Below, one piece after another: positions 24,579 to 31,526 of a stretch of 41,580 nt of DNA. The DNA is from Bacillota bacterium (GTDB taxonomy: Bacteria > Bacillota > Clostridia > Peptostreptococcales > Anaerovoracaceae), in assembly GCA_017472365.1 (NCBI GenBank), contig JAFUQN010000094.1, positions 1-41,580 on the forward strand, read 5' to 3'. Each line of letters starts with the position of its first letter. Within the stretch, counting starts at the first letter, position 1. A program made the position numbers and the translations under genes. The notes under the pieces are model-generated. The model was not told the origin of the DNA and ran no database searches. It saw only the letters and a program-made list of their open reading frames with translations.

Positions 24579-25460
24579 ATGAAGTTTTATATCGTAGATG
24601 CCTTTACAGAAACCGTATTCGGCGGCAACCCCGCCGGCGTAGTGATCATCCCTGAAGGTGCAGATTTCCCGGATGACGAAACCATGAGAAAGACTGCGGC
24701 TGAGCTGCGTTATTCCGAAACCGCGTTCATCAAAAAGCTGAACGACAAAGAATTCAACATCCGTTATTTCACTCCCGCTGCGGAAGTGGATCTCTGCGGT
24801 CATGCCACCATCGGTTCGTTTGTGGCTCTGGCTGATGCCGGTCTGGTCAAGGCAGGAGAACATTATACAAACCATACCCTGGCAGGTACCATCGGTATCG
24901 ATGTGGGCGAAGGTTCCGTTCTGATGGACATGGCAGTTCCGCAGTACATCAATGAAATCGCCACAGCAGAAGGCCAGAAGGAATTATATGAAATCATGGG
25001 TCTCGACGCAGAAGGTCAGGGAGCTGTGGACGGTCAGTATCTGATCCCGGAAATGATTTCTACCGGCTTACCCGACATCATGATGCCCGTGAAGAACGAA
25101 GAAGAACTGGCGAAGATTGCGCCCGATTTCCCGGCTCTGTCCAAGCTGTCCGAACGCTATGAAGTTGTTGGTGTTCATGCATTCACCGTAAACACGGAAG
25201 ACGGCGCCGTTCACTGCAGAAACTTTGCTCCGCTGTATGACATCGATGAAGAAGCAGCGACCGGTACATCCAACGGTGCACTGACCTATTACTTATACAG
25301 AAAGAATATCGTAAAGCCCGGTGTAGAAAACACCTTTATCCAGGGCGAAGCTATGGACCGTCCCTCCAAGATCAATTCCAAGCTGACGGAAGACGGCGGC
25401 GTTAAGGTCCAGGTAGGCGGAAACGGCGTTCTGTTGGCCAAAGGCGATATCAACATTTAA
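24579..25460 (+). CDS. PhzF-family isomerase/epimerase
   Basis: A 293-residue protein with two diaminopimelate-epimerase-like halves. Start at MKFYIVDAF (ATG 24579), GGAAAGG upstream; a longer frame from 24390 runs antiparallel to nothing but crosses the ferredoxin gene and is not real. Seen: DAFTETVFGGNPAGVV, AAELRYSETAF with the catalytic glutamate Glu47, DLCGHATIGS, and DEEAATGTSNGAL near the C-terminus. Family members include the phenazine enzyme PhzF, but most relatives in Firmicutes are of unknown substrate, and nothing else here suggests phenazines. Confidence 0.93.
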   Translation: MKFYIVDAFTETVFGGNPAGVVIIPEGADFPDDETMRKTAAELRYSETAFIKKLNDKEFNIRYFTPAAEVDLCGHATIGSFVALADAGLVKAGEHYTNHTLAGTIGIDVGEGSVLMDMAVPQYINEIATAEGQKELYEIMGLDAEGQGAVDGQYLIPEMISTGLPDIMMPVKNEEELAKIAPDFPALSKLSERYEVVGVHAFTVNTEDGAVHCRNFAPLYDIDEEAATGTSNGALTYYLYRKNIVKPGVENTFIQGEAMDRPSKINSKLTEDGGVKVQVGGNGVLLAKGDINI

Positions 25461-25469
25461 TGAGGATTT

Positions 25470-25494
25470 GGGCCGCGTGGACGCGGCCCTTTCA
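25470..25494 (+). terminator. GC hairpin behind phzF
   Basis: 8-bp stem GGGCCGCG / CGCGGCCC with loop TGGA, followed by TTTC only. Possibly a partial terminator or 3' end stabiliser between phzF and the nitroreductase gene. Confidence 0.5.
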
Positions 25495-25513
25495 ATGAAA
25501 AAGGAGCAACAGA

Positions 25514-26293
25514 ATGATCCAAGTAAATCAGGACCTGTGCGTAGGCTGTCTGCGCTGTCTGGGGGTCTGTAACTTTACGGTGTTTTCGGAAGTGGATGGA
25601 AGAGCAGCGGTCGATCCGGAAAAGCGCTGTATGAAGTGCATGCATTGTGCAGCTGTCTGTCCCGTGGGGGCTATCACCTGGGATGGTGAGTCTGCAGCAG
25701 AGGAAGATGTGGAAAGCTATTCCGACGGATTTAAGGACGAGCTGGTAAAGCTGATCCGTCAGAGACGATCCTATCGTCATTACATGGATAAACCCGTGGA
25801 TGAGCACGTGCTGAAAGAAGCGCTGGATCTGGCCTGCTGGGCGCCCAGTGCAAAGAATCAACACCCCACAAAGTGGATGGTGATCCAAAACCGCGAACTT
25901 CTAGACGACATGATGAACAAGATCCTGGCCTGGGTCCAGGAGACCGGAACGTCCCCGGAAATCATGGAAGAGTATAAAATCGGAAATAACGTAGTCATGG
26001 GAACGGCACCTACGATCCTCCTGGCTTATTGTTCCGATGATGCGGTCAACCCGAAGCAGGACACGGCCATCGCCATGGAAACGCTGGAACTGCTGCTGCA
26101 GGCTCAGGGCATCGGTACCTGCTGGGCCGGATATCTGACCCGCATGATGAATGCTGTTCCGGCTCTGGTGGAAGACTTTGCCTTACCGGAAGGCCACAGT
26201 TTCTATGGGGCTTTCATGATTGGCTATCCTCAAAATGAGGATTATATCCGCGTTCCCAAGCGCCTGAATACGGCAGATATCATTTGGAAATAA
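25514..26293 (+). CDS. Nitroreductase with N-terminal 2x[4Fe-4S] ferredoxin domain
   Basis: A 259-residue fusion. Residues 1-55 are a ferredoxin: CVGCLRCLGVCN (Cys9, 12, 15, 19) and CMKCMHCAAVCP (Cys39, 42, 45, 49). Residues about 70-259 are an FMN nitroreductase with RRSYRHYMDKPVD, LACWAPSAKNQHPTKW and LLLQAQGIGTCWAGYL. The fusion allows electrons to pass from ferredoxin-type donors to FMN; reduced substrate unknown. Ribosome binding site AAAAAGGAGC. It follows phzF by 53 bases, after a GC hairpin, and is closed by a bidirectional terminator. Confidence 0.93.
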   Translation: MIQVNQDLCVGCLRCLGVCNFTVFSEVDGRAAVDPEKRCMKCMHCAAVCPVGAITWDGESAAEEDVESYSDGFKDELVKLIRQRRSYRHYMDKPVDEHVLKEALDLACWAPSAKNQHPTKWMVIQNRELLDDMMNKILAWVQETGTSPEIMEEYKIGNNVVMGTAPTILLAYCSDDAVNPKQDTAIAMETLELLLQAQGIGTCWAGYLTRMMNAVPALVEDFALPEGHSFYGAFMIGYPQNEDYIRVPKRLNTADIIWK

Positions 26294-26303
26294 CAGAATA
26301 AAG

Positions 26304-26340
26304 AAAACCTCTGCGGAGTGAGTCTCTGCAGAGGTTTTTT
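26304..26340. terminator. Bidirectional intrinsic terminator
   Basis: 11-bp stem AAAACCTCTGC / GCAGAGGTTTT with a 13-base loop and T runs on both strands; it ends the nitroreductase gene and the convergent exporter operon. Confidence 0.9.
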
Positions 26341-26345
26341 GATGT

Positions 26346-26798
26346 TTATTTCGATTCGATTCTTGAAAAGAATGTCCGGCGGATCGCTGCCATGATCTGG
26401 AACAGCGAAGTGGCGGCCAAAAGGCCTAAGGCGATTGCTCCGGCCATGGAGATGGTATTGTACCCGGTGGCAGCCGCTAACGCGGTCTCGTGGGTGACAA
26501 AAGCTCTCATGGTGCGGTACATTCCAGCCCCCGGAACGATGGGCATGATCCCGGGAATGCAGAAGACCATGACGGGGTCTTTGAACACACGGGCAGCGAT
26601 CTGGGATAAGAAGGTCACCAGGAAGGCGCTGAGGAAAGAGGAGAACGGATCTCCATTTCCCAGTTCTACAGCCAGCAGGTACAACAGCCAGCCTGCGGCA
26701 CCAATGAGACCGGTGACGATCAGATGACGGCGGGGCTGGTTAAAAATCAGGGCATATCCAACGGTGGCGCCAACGCCTGCGAAAAACTGAAGGATCAT
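26346..26798 (-). CDS. Threonine/serine exporter-like, small subunit (ThrE_2 / YjjB type)
   Basis: A 150-residue membrane protein with about four to five helices: ILQFFAGVGATVGYALIFNQPRRHL, the LIGAAGWLLYLLA segment, FLSAFLVTFLSQIAARVFKDP, and IPGIMPIVPGAGMYRTMRAFV, a hallmark of this family (DUF3815). It forms the second half of a split ThrE exporter. The start codon overlaps the stop of the larger subunit gene by one base (TAATG), implying translational coupling and fixed stoichiometry. Related pairs such as YjjP-YjjB export organic or amino acids; substrate here open. Confidence 0.92.
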   Translation of the reverse strand: MILQFFAGVGATVGYALIFNQPRRHLIVTGLIGAAGWLLYLLAVELGNGDPFSSFLSAFLVTFLSQIAARVFKDPVMVFCIPGIMPIVPGAGMYRTMRAFVTHETALAAATGYNTISMAGAIALGLLAATSLFQIMAAIRRTFFSRIESK

Positions 26799-27580
26799 TA
26801 CAGAACACCTCCCATTCCACTGTATACGGCCATGATGGCAGCAGCACCCATGGCGATGGACAAGGCGGTCAGGACGGCATCGGCAGCTCTGGATACACCG
26901 GAGACAGTGTCGCCGGCCAAAATATCACGAACCGCGTTGGTGATCATAACCCCGGGGAAGAAAATCATCAGAGAACCGATGATGATGGGGTCAAAGTTGA
27001 GGCCCAGGCCCACGTGGGTAAAGAGGATGGCCATGATGGTGGCGGCTGCGCAGCACAGGAAGGTTTCGATAAACCAGTTCAGCTGCAGTCTGGCTACCAG
27101 TTTCATCTGGAACAGATAAGTCAGGGCACCGACGATCAGGGATGTGATAAAGTCGGTGAGACCACCGTTAAACATCAATGTAAAACAACTGGAAATCATC
27201 ATGGCGCCTAAAAGGCGTACAGGAAAGGCGAACTGGACTTCGCGGCTGATTCCATCGGCGATGGCTTCCGCTTCTTCAAAGGACAGCTCTTTGTTTTCCA
27301 AACGGCGGGACAGTGTGTTCAGCTGGGAGATACGTTCCAGGTCGGTGCGGGCACCGCGGATCCGTCGGATGTAACTCTGGACAGAAATGTTTTTGTCCGG
27401 AGAATTGACGGTCAGGAACAGACCTGTAGGCATGACGAATACATCGGCATCTTCTACACCGCAGGCTTTACAAATACGTACTACCGTGTCTTCTACGCGG
27501 GCAGTTTCGCCGCCGCTTTTTAACATTAATTCTCCGGCTTTCAGGGCCAGGAGAAGAATTCGTTTTTCATCGATTTTCAT
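26798..27580 (-). CDS. Threonine/serine exporter-like, large subunit (ThrE / YjjP type)
   Basis: A 260-residue protein. The N-terminal cytoplasmic part carries the family signature LKAGELMLKSGGETARVEDTVVRIC and VMPTGLFLT (DUF1212); five hydrophobic segments follow from about residue 115, ending in GDTVSGVSRAADAVLTALSIAMGAAAIM. Start with GGGAGG 9 bases upstream and an excellent promoter at 27637-27665. Together with the following gene it makes a complete two-gene exporter operon. Confidence 0.93.
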   Translation of the reverse strand: MKIDEKRILLLALKAGELMLKSGGETARVEDTVVRICKACGVEDADVFVMPTGLFLTVNSPDKNISVQSYIRRIRGARTDLERISQLNTLSRRLENKELSFEEAEAIADGISREVQFAFPVRLLGAMMISSCFTLMFNGGLTDFITSLIVGALTYLFQMKLVARLQLNWFIETFLCCAAATIMAILFTHVGLGLNFDPIIIGSLMIFFPGVMITNAVRDILAGDTVSGVSRAADAVLTALSIAMGAAAIMAVYSGMGGVL

Positions 27581-27636
27581 CGTTTTTTCCTCCCGAAAAG
27601 GTTGAAAAACTCAGGGAAATGCTCATACTCCCTTTT

Positions 27637-27666
27637 AATTTATTCGTTTTTTGTTGAGGTGTCAAC
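27637..27666 (-). promoter_or_regulatory. Promoter of the exporter operon with operator-like dyad
   Basis: Minus strand: -35 TTGACA (27665-27660, consensus), 17-bp spacer, -10 TAAATT (27642-27637). The inverted repeat GTTGA-GGTG-TCAAC (27653-27666) covers the -35 box and could be bound by a regulator. Confidence 0.7.
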
Positions 27667-27834
27667 AGGAACTACTGTAAAAACAAAAAAATAAAGGAAA
27701 TAATACGAAAAATGAGAGAAATTGCGAAAAAAAGCGCAAAAAAGACGGAAAAAACACACGGGTGTGTTTGCTTGAAGAGTGTTGAAATTCCAACGTTTTC
27801 GGTCGTTTTTGACGACGTTTGCGGCAAAAATTAC
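27667..27834. other. Non-coding purine-biased stretch with a perfect dyad
   Basis: Central part of the 329-base gap between the exporter operon and the transglycosylase gene. The plus strand from about 27668 to 27758 is strongly A/G-rich with several A runs. At 27752-27769 stands the dyad AAACACAC-GG-GTGTGTTT, too tight a loop for a hairpin and more like a protein-binding site. Minus-strand open frames here are Phe/Lys/Ser-rich and have no ribosome binding site; I regard them as spurious. Confidence 0.5.
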
Positions 27835-27862
27835 TGTACAAACCGGCATTTTGTGGTATAAT
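27834..27862 (+). promoter_or_regulatory. Extended -10 promoter of the lytic transglycosylase gene
   Basis: TGTGGTATAAT: perfect -10 TATAAT (27857-27862) with TGn extension; a poor -35 (CTGTAC, 27834-27839, 17-bp spacer). The same 11-base word TGTGGTATAAT occurs in front of scpA at 29105. Confidence 0.75.
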
Positions 27863-27909
27863 ATTAAGGTATTTCTCATAAGAAGTACGGGAAAGAGAGG
27901 GAATTTGAT

Positions 27910-29043
27910 ATGGCAAAGAAGCTTATATCTGTGTGGCTTGTCTTGACAATCTTACTCTGCTCCTCGATCTCTATTTTCGCAGAAGAAACCGTTACGGGTA
28001 CCTTCTTTTTCAGAGATATCCGAATCAACGGAACACAAATTTGGAATTATGAACTGAACCGTCCGTTCTTCCTGCATGACGGTGTCACCTATGTCCCCAT
28101 GTCTGAGGGGATCCAGGGTGCAATGGGACTGCAGTGTGAGATGGATTGGGAAAGCCGCACATTAAAAATCTTAAAAACCGATATCACTACGAATCAGGTG
28201 AAGGACGCAGCTCTGGCCAGCGACATGACCGATGTCCAGGCGACCATCGTTGAAGATGTAAACGTCATCACCTATACTCCGGAGCCCAACGATGAAATCA
28301 TCTTCGCACAGGAACACCTGGATGCGATCATTGAAGAAGCGCAGAAGGATGAACCGGAAGAGCCGGAAGAAATCGAACCTCCGGTGTTGGTTGCCCATGC
28401 ATTAGATTTGGAAGAACTTCCGATCATGAGCAGCGGCGGAACGCTGTATCTTCCGCTGAAGGCTCTGACCGACGACCCGAATCTGGGGATCAGCATTTAT
28501 TACGAATCTTACAGCGGTGTGTACATCAGTACGGATTCGTATGTGGATGCCAAGGACTATTGGGATGAAGATGCGTCCAACTACAATAAGGGCCTGGTTA
28601 GCTACATCTGTAAGGTAAAGCCTGACGCCAGCGTTGCGTATGCGCAGGAGTTGGTGGCACTGTTCCAGCATGAAGCCAGAGTCTTCGGCCTGGATCAGAA
28701 GCTGCTGATGGCAATCGCTCACAAGGAAAGTACATTCAACGCCAGCCTGGGACGTTCCGGAAAAGCACAGGGACTGATGCAGATCATGCCCAGAACGGCT
28801 GCCGGATACGGTGTGGAAGAATGGCAGCTGTACGATGCTCATATGAGTGTGAAGCTGGCATCGATGCTGCTCAGCGGTCATCTGGGATCCTATGAAGGGA
28901 ACGTGATCAAAGCGTTGTCCGCTTATAATCAGGGTTCTGGCCGCGTCAACCGCGGAAACTACACCACCACCTACGCCAACAAGATCCTGGATCAGGTGGA
29001 TAAGATCGAAGCGTTCCTGGTGAATAACGGCTTCGTCAAGTAA
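27910..29043 (+). CDS. Secreted lytic transglycosylase with N-terminal stalk-type domain
   Basis: A 377-residue exported cell-wall enzyme. Signal peptide 1-24 (cleavage near IFAEE). Residues about 28-210 form a copper-amine-oxidase-N-like stalk region: INGTQIWNYELNRPFFLHDGVTYVPMSE... and TLYLPLKALTD are its two strand motifs, interrupted by an acidic Glu/Pro stretch (about 127-158). The C-terminal SLT domain (240-365) has MAIAHKESTFNASLGRSGKAQGLMQIMP with catalytic Glu273 and ALSAYNQGSGRV. It cleaves peptidoglycan non-hydrolytically, outside the membrane. AGAGAGGGAATTTG precedes the ATG. Monocistronic: own promoter and own terminator. Confidence 0.92.
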   Translation: MAKKLISVWLVLTILLCSSISIFAEETVTGTFFFRDIRINGTQIWNYELNRPFFLHDGVTYVPMSEGIQGAMGLQCEMDWESRTLKILKTDITTNQVKDAALASDMTDVQATIVEDVNVITYTPEPNDEIIFAQEHLDAIIEEAQKDEPEEPEEIEPPVLVAHALDLEELPIMSSGGTLYLPLKALTDDPNLGISIYYESYSGVYISTDSYVDAKDYWDEDASNYNKGLVSYICKVKPDASVAYAQELVALFQHEARVFGLDQKLLMAIAHKESTFNASLGRSGKAQGLMQIMPRTAAGYGVEEWQLYDAHMSVKLASMLLSGHLGSYEGNVIKALSAYNQGSGRVNRGNYTTTYANKILDQVDKIEAFLVNNGFVK

Positions 29044-29051
29044 TGAAAAGG

Positions 29052-29085
29052 AAGACATCGAACATCTCGTCCGATGTCTTTTTTG
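29052..29085 (+). terminator. Intrinsic terminator of the transglycosylase gene
   Basis: 9-bp stem AAGACATCG / CGATGTCTT with an 11-base loop and a T run. Confidence 0.9.
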
Positions 29086-29104
29086 CTTTATTTACAGGTC
29101 GATC

Positions 29105-29115
29105 TGTGGTATAAT
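29105..29115 (+). promoter_or_regulatory. Extended -10 promoter of the scpA operon
   Basis: TGTGGTATAAT with perfect -10 TATAAT (29110-29115). No good -35 box; identical in its 11 bases to the promoter at 27852-27862. Confidence 0.65.
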
Positions 29116-29131
29116 TTATCAGTTAGAGTAA

Positions 29132-29157
29132 GGCGCGCCGAAGGAGCGCCGGTTGCC
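29132..29157. repeat. GC palindrome with GGTTGCC module in the scpA leader
   Basis: GGCGC / GGAGCGCC hairpin (stem 29132-29136 with 29146-29150), followed by GGTTGCC, the complement of the GGCAACC found at 1219 and 34646. It lies between promoter and ribosome binding site of scpA. Confidence 0.5.
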
Positions 29158-29181
29158 CGTATATGAGGAAAGGAGGATATC

Positions 29182-29934
29182 GTGGGATATAAAGTAAAAC
29201 TGGATCAGTTTGAAGGGCCGTTTGACCTGCTGGTCTATCTGATTGAACACGCAAAAATGAATATTTACGATATCCGGGTTTCCGAAATCACGACGCAGTA
29301 TCTGAGCTATATCGAGCAGATGAAGCGTCAGGATATTACGGTGGGCAGCGAATTCATGGTTTTGGCGGCCATGCTGATCGAGCTGAAGTCCAGAATGCTC
29401 CTGCCGAGACCGAAGACGGTGGACGGCGTGGAAGAACTGGAAGATCCGCGGAAGGAACTGGTCCAGAAGATCCTGGAATACAAGAAGTTCAAAGAAGCGG
29501 CTGCGGAGCTGGCGGAACGGGAAGAACTGATGTCCCACGTATACACCAAGCCGCAGGAAGATCTGACAGAATATACGAAAGAGCCGGATGAGATCCTGAA
29601 CATGGATCTGAACCAGTTTGTGAAAGCGTTCAATCTGTTTCTGATCAAGAAACGCCGTCTGGAAGAAGTCCGCAAGACTTACGCCAGAGTGGAGCGCCAG
29701 AGAATGACCATTGAAAACAGGATCCAGCAGATGCGAGACTGCTTCCTGAAGAAAGACCGTCTGACGTTCCGGGAGCTGCTGATGGGGGCCACCACACGCT
29801 ACGATGTGGTCGTAACATTCATGTCGCTGCTGGAACTGCTGAAGCAGCATGCCGTTACGGCGGAACAGGATGTCCGCTACGGTGAAATCACTGTTAAGCT
29901 GGCGCAGCCGGAGGAGGAACGCAATGACCAGTAA
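29182..29934 (+). CDS. scpA: Segregation and condensation protein A
   Basis: Kleisin subunit of the bacterial SMC-ScpAB condensin. It has 250 residues. GTG start with AGGAGG 6 bases upstream. Seen: VKLDQFEGPFDLLVYLIEHAKMNIYDI, the SMC-binding N-terminal helix pair; LVLAAMLIELKSRMLLP-type segment; the acidic, low-complexity middle; and a C-terminal winged-helix part with TFRELLMGATTRYDVVVTFMSLLELLKQHAV. The end overlaps the scpB start by 11 bases, so the two are coupled. Confidence 0.97.
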   Translation: MGYKVKLDQFEGPFDLLVYLIEHAKMNIYDIRVSEITTQYLSYIEQMKRQDITVGSEFMVLAAMLIELKSRMLLPRPKTVDGVEELEDPRKELVQKILEYKKFKEAAAELAEREELMSHVYTKPQEDLTEYTKEPDEILNMDLNQFVKAFNLFLIKKRRLEEVRKTYARVERQRMTIENRIQQMRDCFLKKDRLTFRELLMGATTRYDVVVTFMSLLELLKQHAVTAEQDVRYGEITVKLAQPEEERNDQ

Positions 29935-30529
29935 GAAAACCATTAAGTCGGCGCTGGAATCCCTGATGTTTGTCTGGGGACAGCCGCTGAACGTGAAAGA
30001 TGCCGCGGAAATGTTCAATGTTCCCTGGCGTGAAATTTATGATCATATGAAGGAACTGCAGGAAGAATACGAGGAACAGGGAAGAGGAATCCGGATCCGT
30101 GAGATCGACAAGTCCTTCCAGTTCTGTACCGCTCCGGAAAACGGCGAGTACATCGAACGGTTCTGCACTCCCACCAAAGAAAAGAAGCTGTCCCAGTCGG
30201 CACTGGAAGTGCTGGCGATCATCGCTTACAAGCAGCCGGTGACCCGCAGTGAGATCGAATCCATCCGCGGAATCAAATGCGAACGCGTGGTAGAAGGACT
30301 GGCGAAGAAGGGCCTGGTAGAAGAAAAGGGAAGAAGCAACGGGATCGGCCGTCCGATTTTATACGGAACGACAAAGCTGTTCCTGGAGAAGTTTGGATTT
30401 GAGACGCTGAAGGATCTTCCGGAAATCGAAGAGATCGATACTCTGATCGGTGCCGATGAAGATGAAGAGGCTTTGGAAACTCTGGATGCACTGGGCTTCC
30501 AGCAGATTTCCCTGGAGCTGAACGAATAG
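29924..30529 (+). CDS. scpB: Segregation and condensation protein B
   Basis: Second accessory subunit of SMC condensin, two winged-helix domains. It has 201 residues. Start ATG 29924 (MTSKKTIKSALESLMFVWGQPL) with GGAGGAGG just upstream, inside scpA. Seen: SALEVLAIIAYKQPVTRSEIESIRGI and KGLVEEKGRSNGIGRPILYGTT, both strong ScpB signatures; the acidic tail is normal. Followed after 36 bases by an EamA transporter gene. Confidence 0.97.
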   Translation: MTSKKTIKSALESLMFVWGQPLNVKDAAEMFNVPWREIYDHMKELQEEYEEQGRGIRIREIDKSFQFCTAPENGEYIERFCTPTKEKKLSQSALEVLAIIAYKQPVTRSEIESIRGIKCERVVEGLAKKGLVEEKGRSNGIGRPILYGTTKLFLEKFGFETLKDLPEIEEIDTLIGADEDEEALETLDALGFQQISLELNE

Positions 30530-30565
30530 CAGAACGAATCAATTTGGAGAGAAGGCGTATCATTC

Positions 30566-31453
30566 ATGAAAACAAATAAAACACTGGGTCTGATCTGTGC
30601 CATCCTGGCGGCCACCATCTACGGATGTACCGGGATCCTGGGAAAGGTTACCTATGCAGAAGGATCCAATACCATGACGCTGACCATGTTCCGAAGCCTG
30701 TTTTCGGCGCCGGTACTGTTTTGTTATTTGAAAGCCAGAGGAATCTCGCTGAAGGTGACGAAACAGCAGTTTAAGACGCTGATGCTGTTAGGACTGATGG
30801 GAGCAACGTTGACCAGCGTGTTCCTGTATGGATCGTACAATTACATATCCGTAGGTCTCACCACTTGTATTCACTTCGTTTATCCGGTGATCGTGGCTGT
30901 GGTTTCTGTGACTGTGTTTAAAGATAAAATCAGTAAGTCCAAGATCATTGCCATCGTGTTATCGGTGGTGGGGTTGGCTATGTTCCTGGAAAAGGATCTG
31001 AATGTGAACATGACGGGGATCATTTTCGCATTCCTGTCCGGCGTAGCGTATTCCATCTACGTTCTGGCCATGGATAAAGGCGGCGTCCGTGAACTGCATC
31101 CCATGGCGATCTCGTTTTACTGCTGTTGTGTAGCCTCCGTACTGCTGTTCTGTTACGGTACGGCCACTGCTCAGCTGACTTACGACATCACACCCAAGGG
31201 ATGGGTCTTCATGTTCATCATGGCGATGTGCGTTTCTGTAGGAGCGAATTCCATGATTCCTGTGGCTGTTAAGCATGTGGGAGGAACGGTCACTTCGATC
31301 ATGGGTATGTTCGAACCGATTTCCACGGTGATCCTGGGATATTTCGTGCTGAACGAAACCATGACACTGCGCGGACTGGCGGGCTGCGTTCTCGTTATCG
31401 CGGCTGTGGTGATCCTGACGCTGGAAGGTGCCATCGAAAAGAAAAAAGCATAA
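30566..31453 (+). CDS. EamA/DMT-family transporter 1
   Basis: A 295-residue protein of ten hydrophobic segments in two EamA repeats: LGLICAILAATIYGCTGILGKVTYAEGSN at the start of the first half and MTGIIFAFLSGVAYSIYVLAMDKG at the start of the second, closing with GMFEPISTVILGYFVLNETMTLRGLAGCVLVIAAVV, the typical DMT end motif. A metabolite exporter or importer of unknown substrate. Ribosome binding site GAGAAGG. Probably cotranscribed with scpAB; the hairpin at 31472 ends or attenuates this unit. Confidence 0.9.
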   Translation: MKTNKTLGLICAILAATIYGCTGILGKVTYAEGSNTMTLTMFRSLFSAPVLFCYLKARGISLKVTKQQFKTLMLLGLMGATLTSVFLYGSYNYISVGLTTCIHFVYPVIVAVVSVTVFKDKISKSKIIAIVLSVVGLAMFLEKDLNVNMTGIIFAFLSGVAYSIYVLAMDKGGVRELHPMAISFYCCCVASVLLFCYGTATAQLTYDITPKGWVFMFIMAMCVSVGANSMIPVAVKHVGGTVTSIMGMFEPISTVILGYFVLNETMTLRGLAGCVLVIAAVVILTLEGAIEKKKA

Positions 31454-31471
31454 AATTTAAAACTGACGAAT

Positions 31472-31526
31472 ATCTCTTTCTCAGAGTGTATCGCTTATGT
31501 GATGCGGCTGAGAAGGAGATTTTTTT
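31472..31526 (+). promoter_or_regulatory. Terminator-like hairpin that contains the dacA ribosome binding site
   Basis: 13-bp stem, arms 31472-31484 and 31508-31520 with one T-G pair, an inner stem ATCGC / GTGAT, then seven T (31520-31526) directly before the ATG at 31527. The right arm includes AAGGAG (31513-31518), the only ribosome binding site of the carboxypeptidase gene. The structure can be both the terminator of scpAB-EamA and a translational lock for dacA. Confidence 0.7.

Noticed and set aside
27640-27916. Two small minus-strand frames in the exporter-transglycosylase gap
   Set aside because: Phe/Lys/Ser-rich translation of a purine-biased non-coding stretch, no ribosome binding site; they cross both promoters of the gap.
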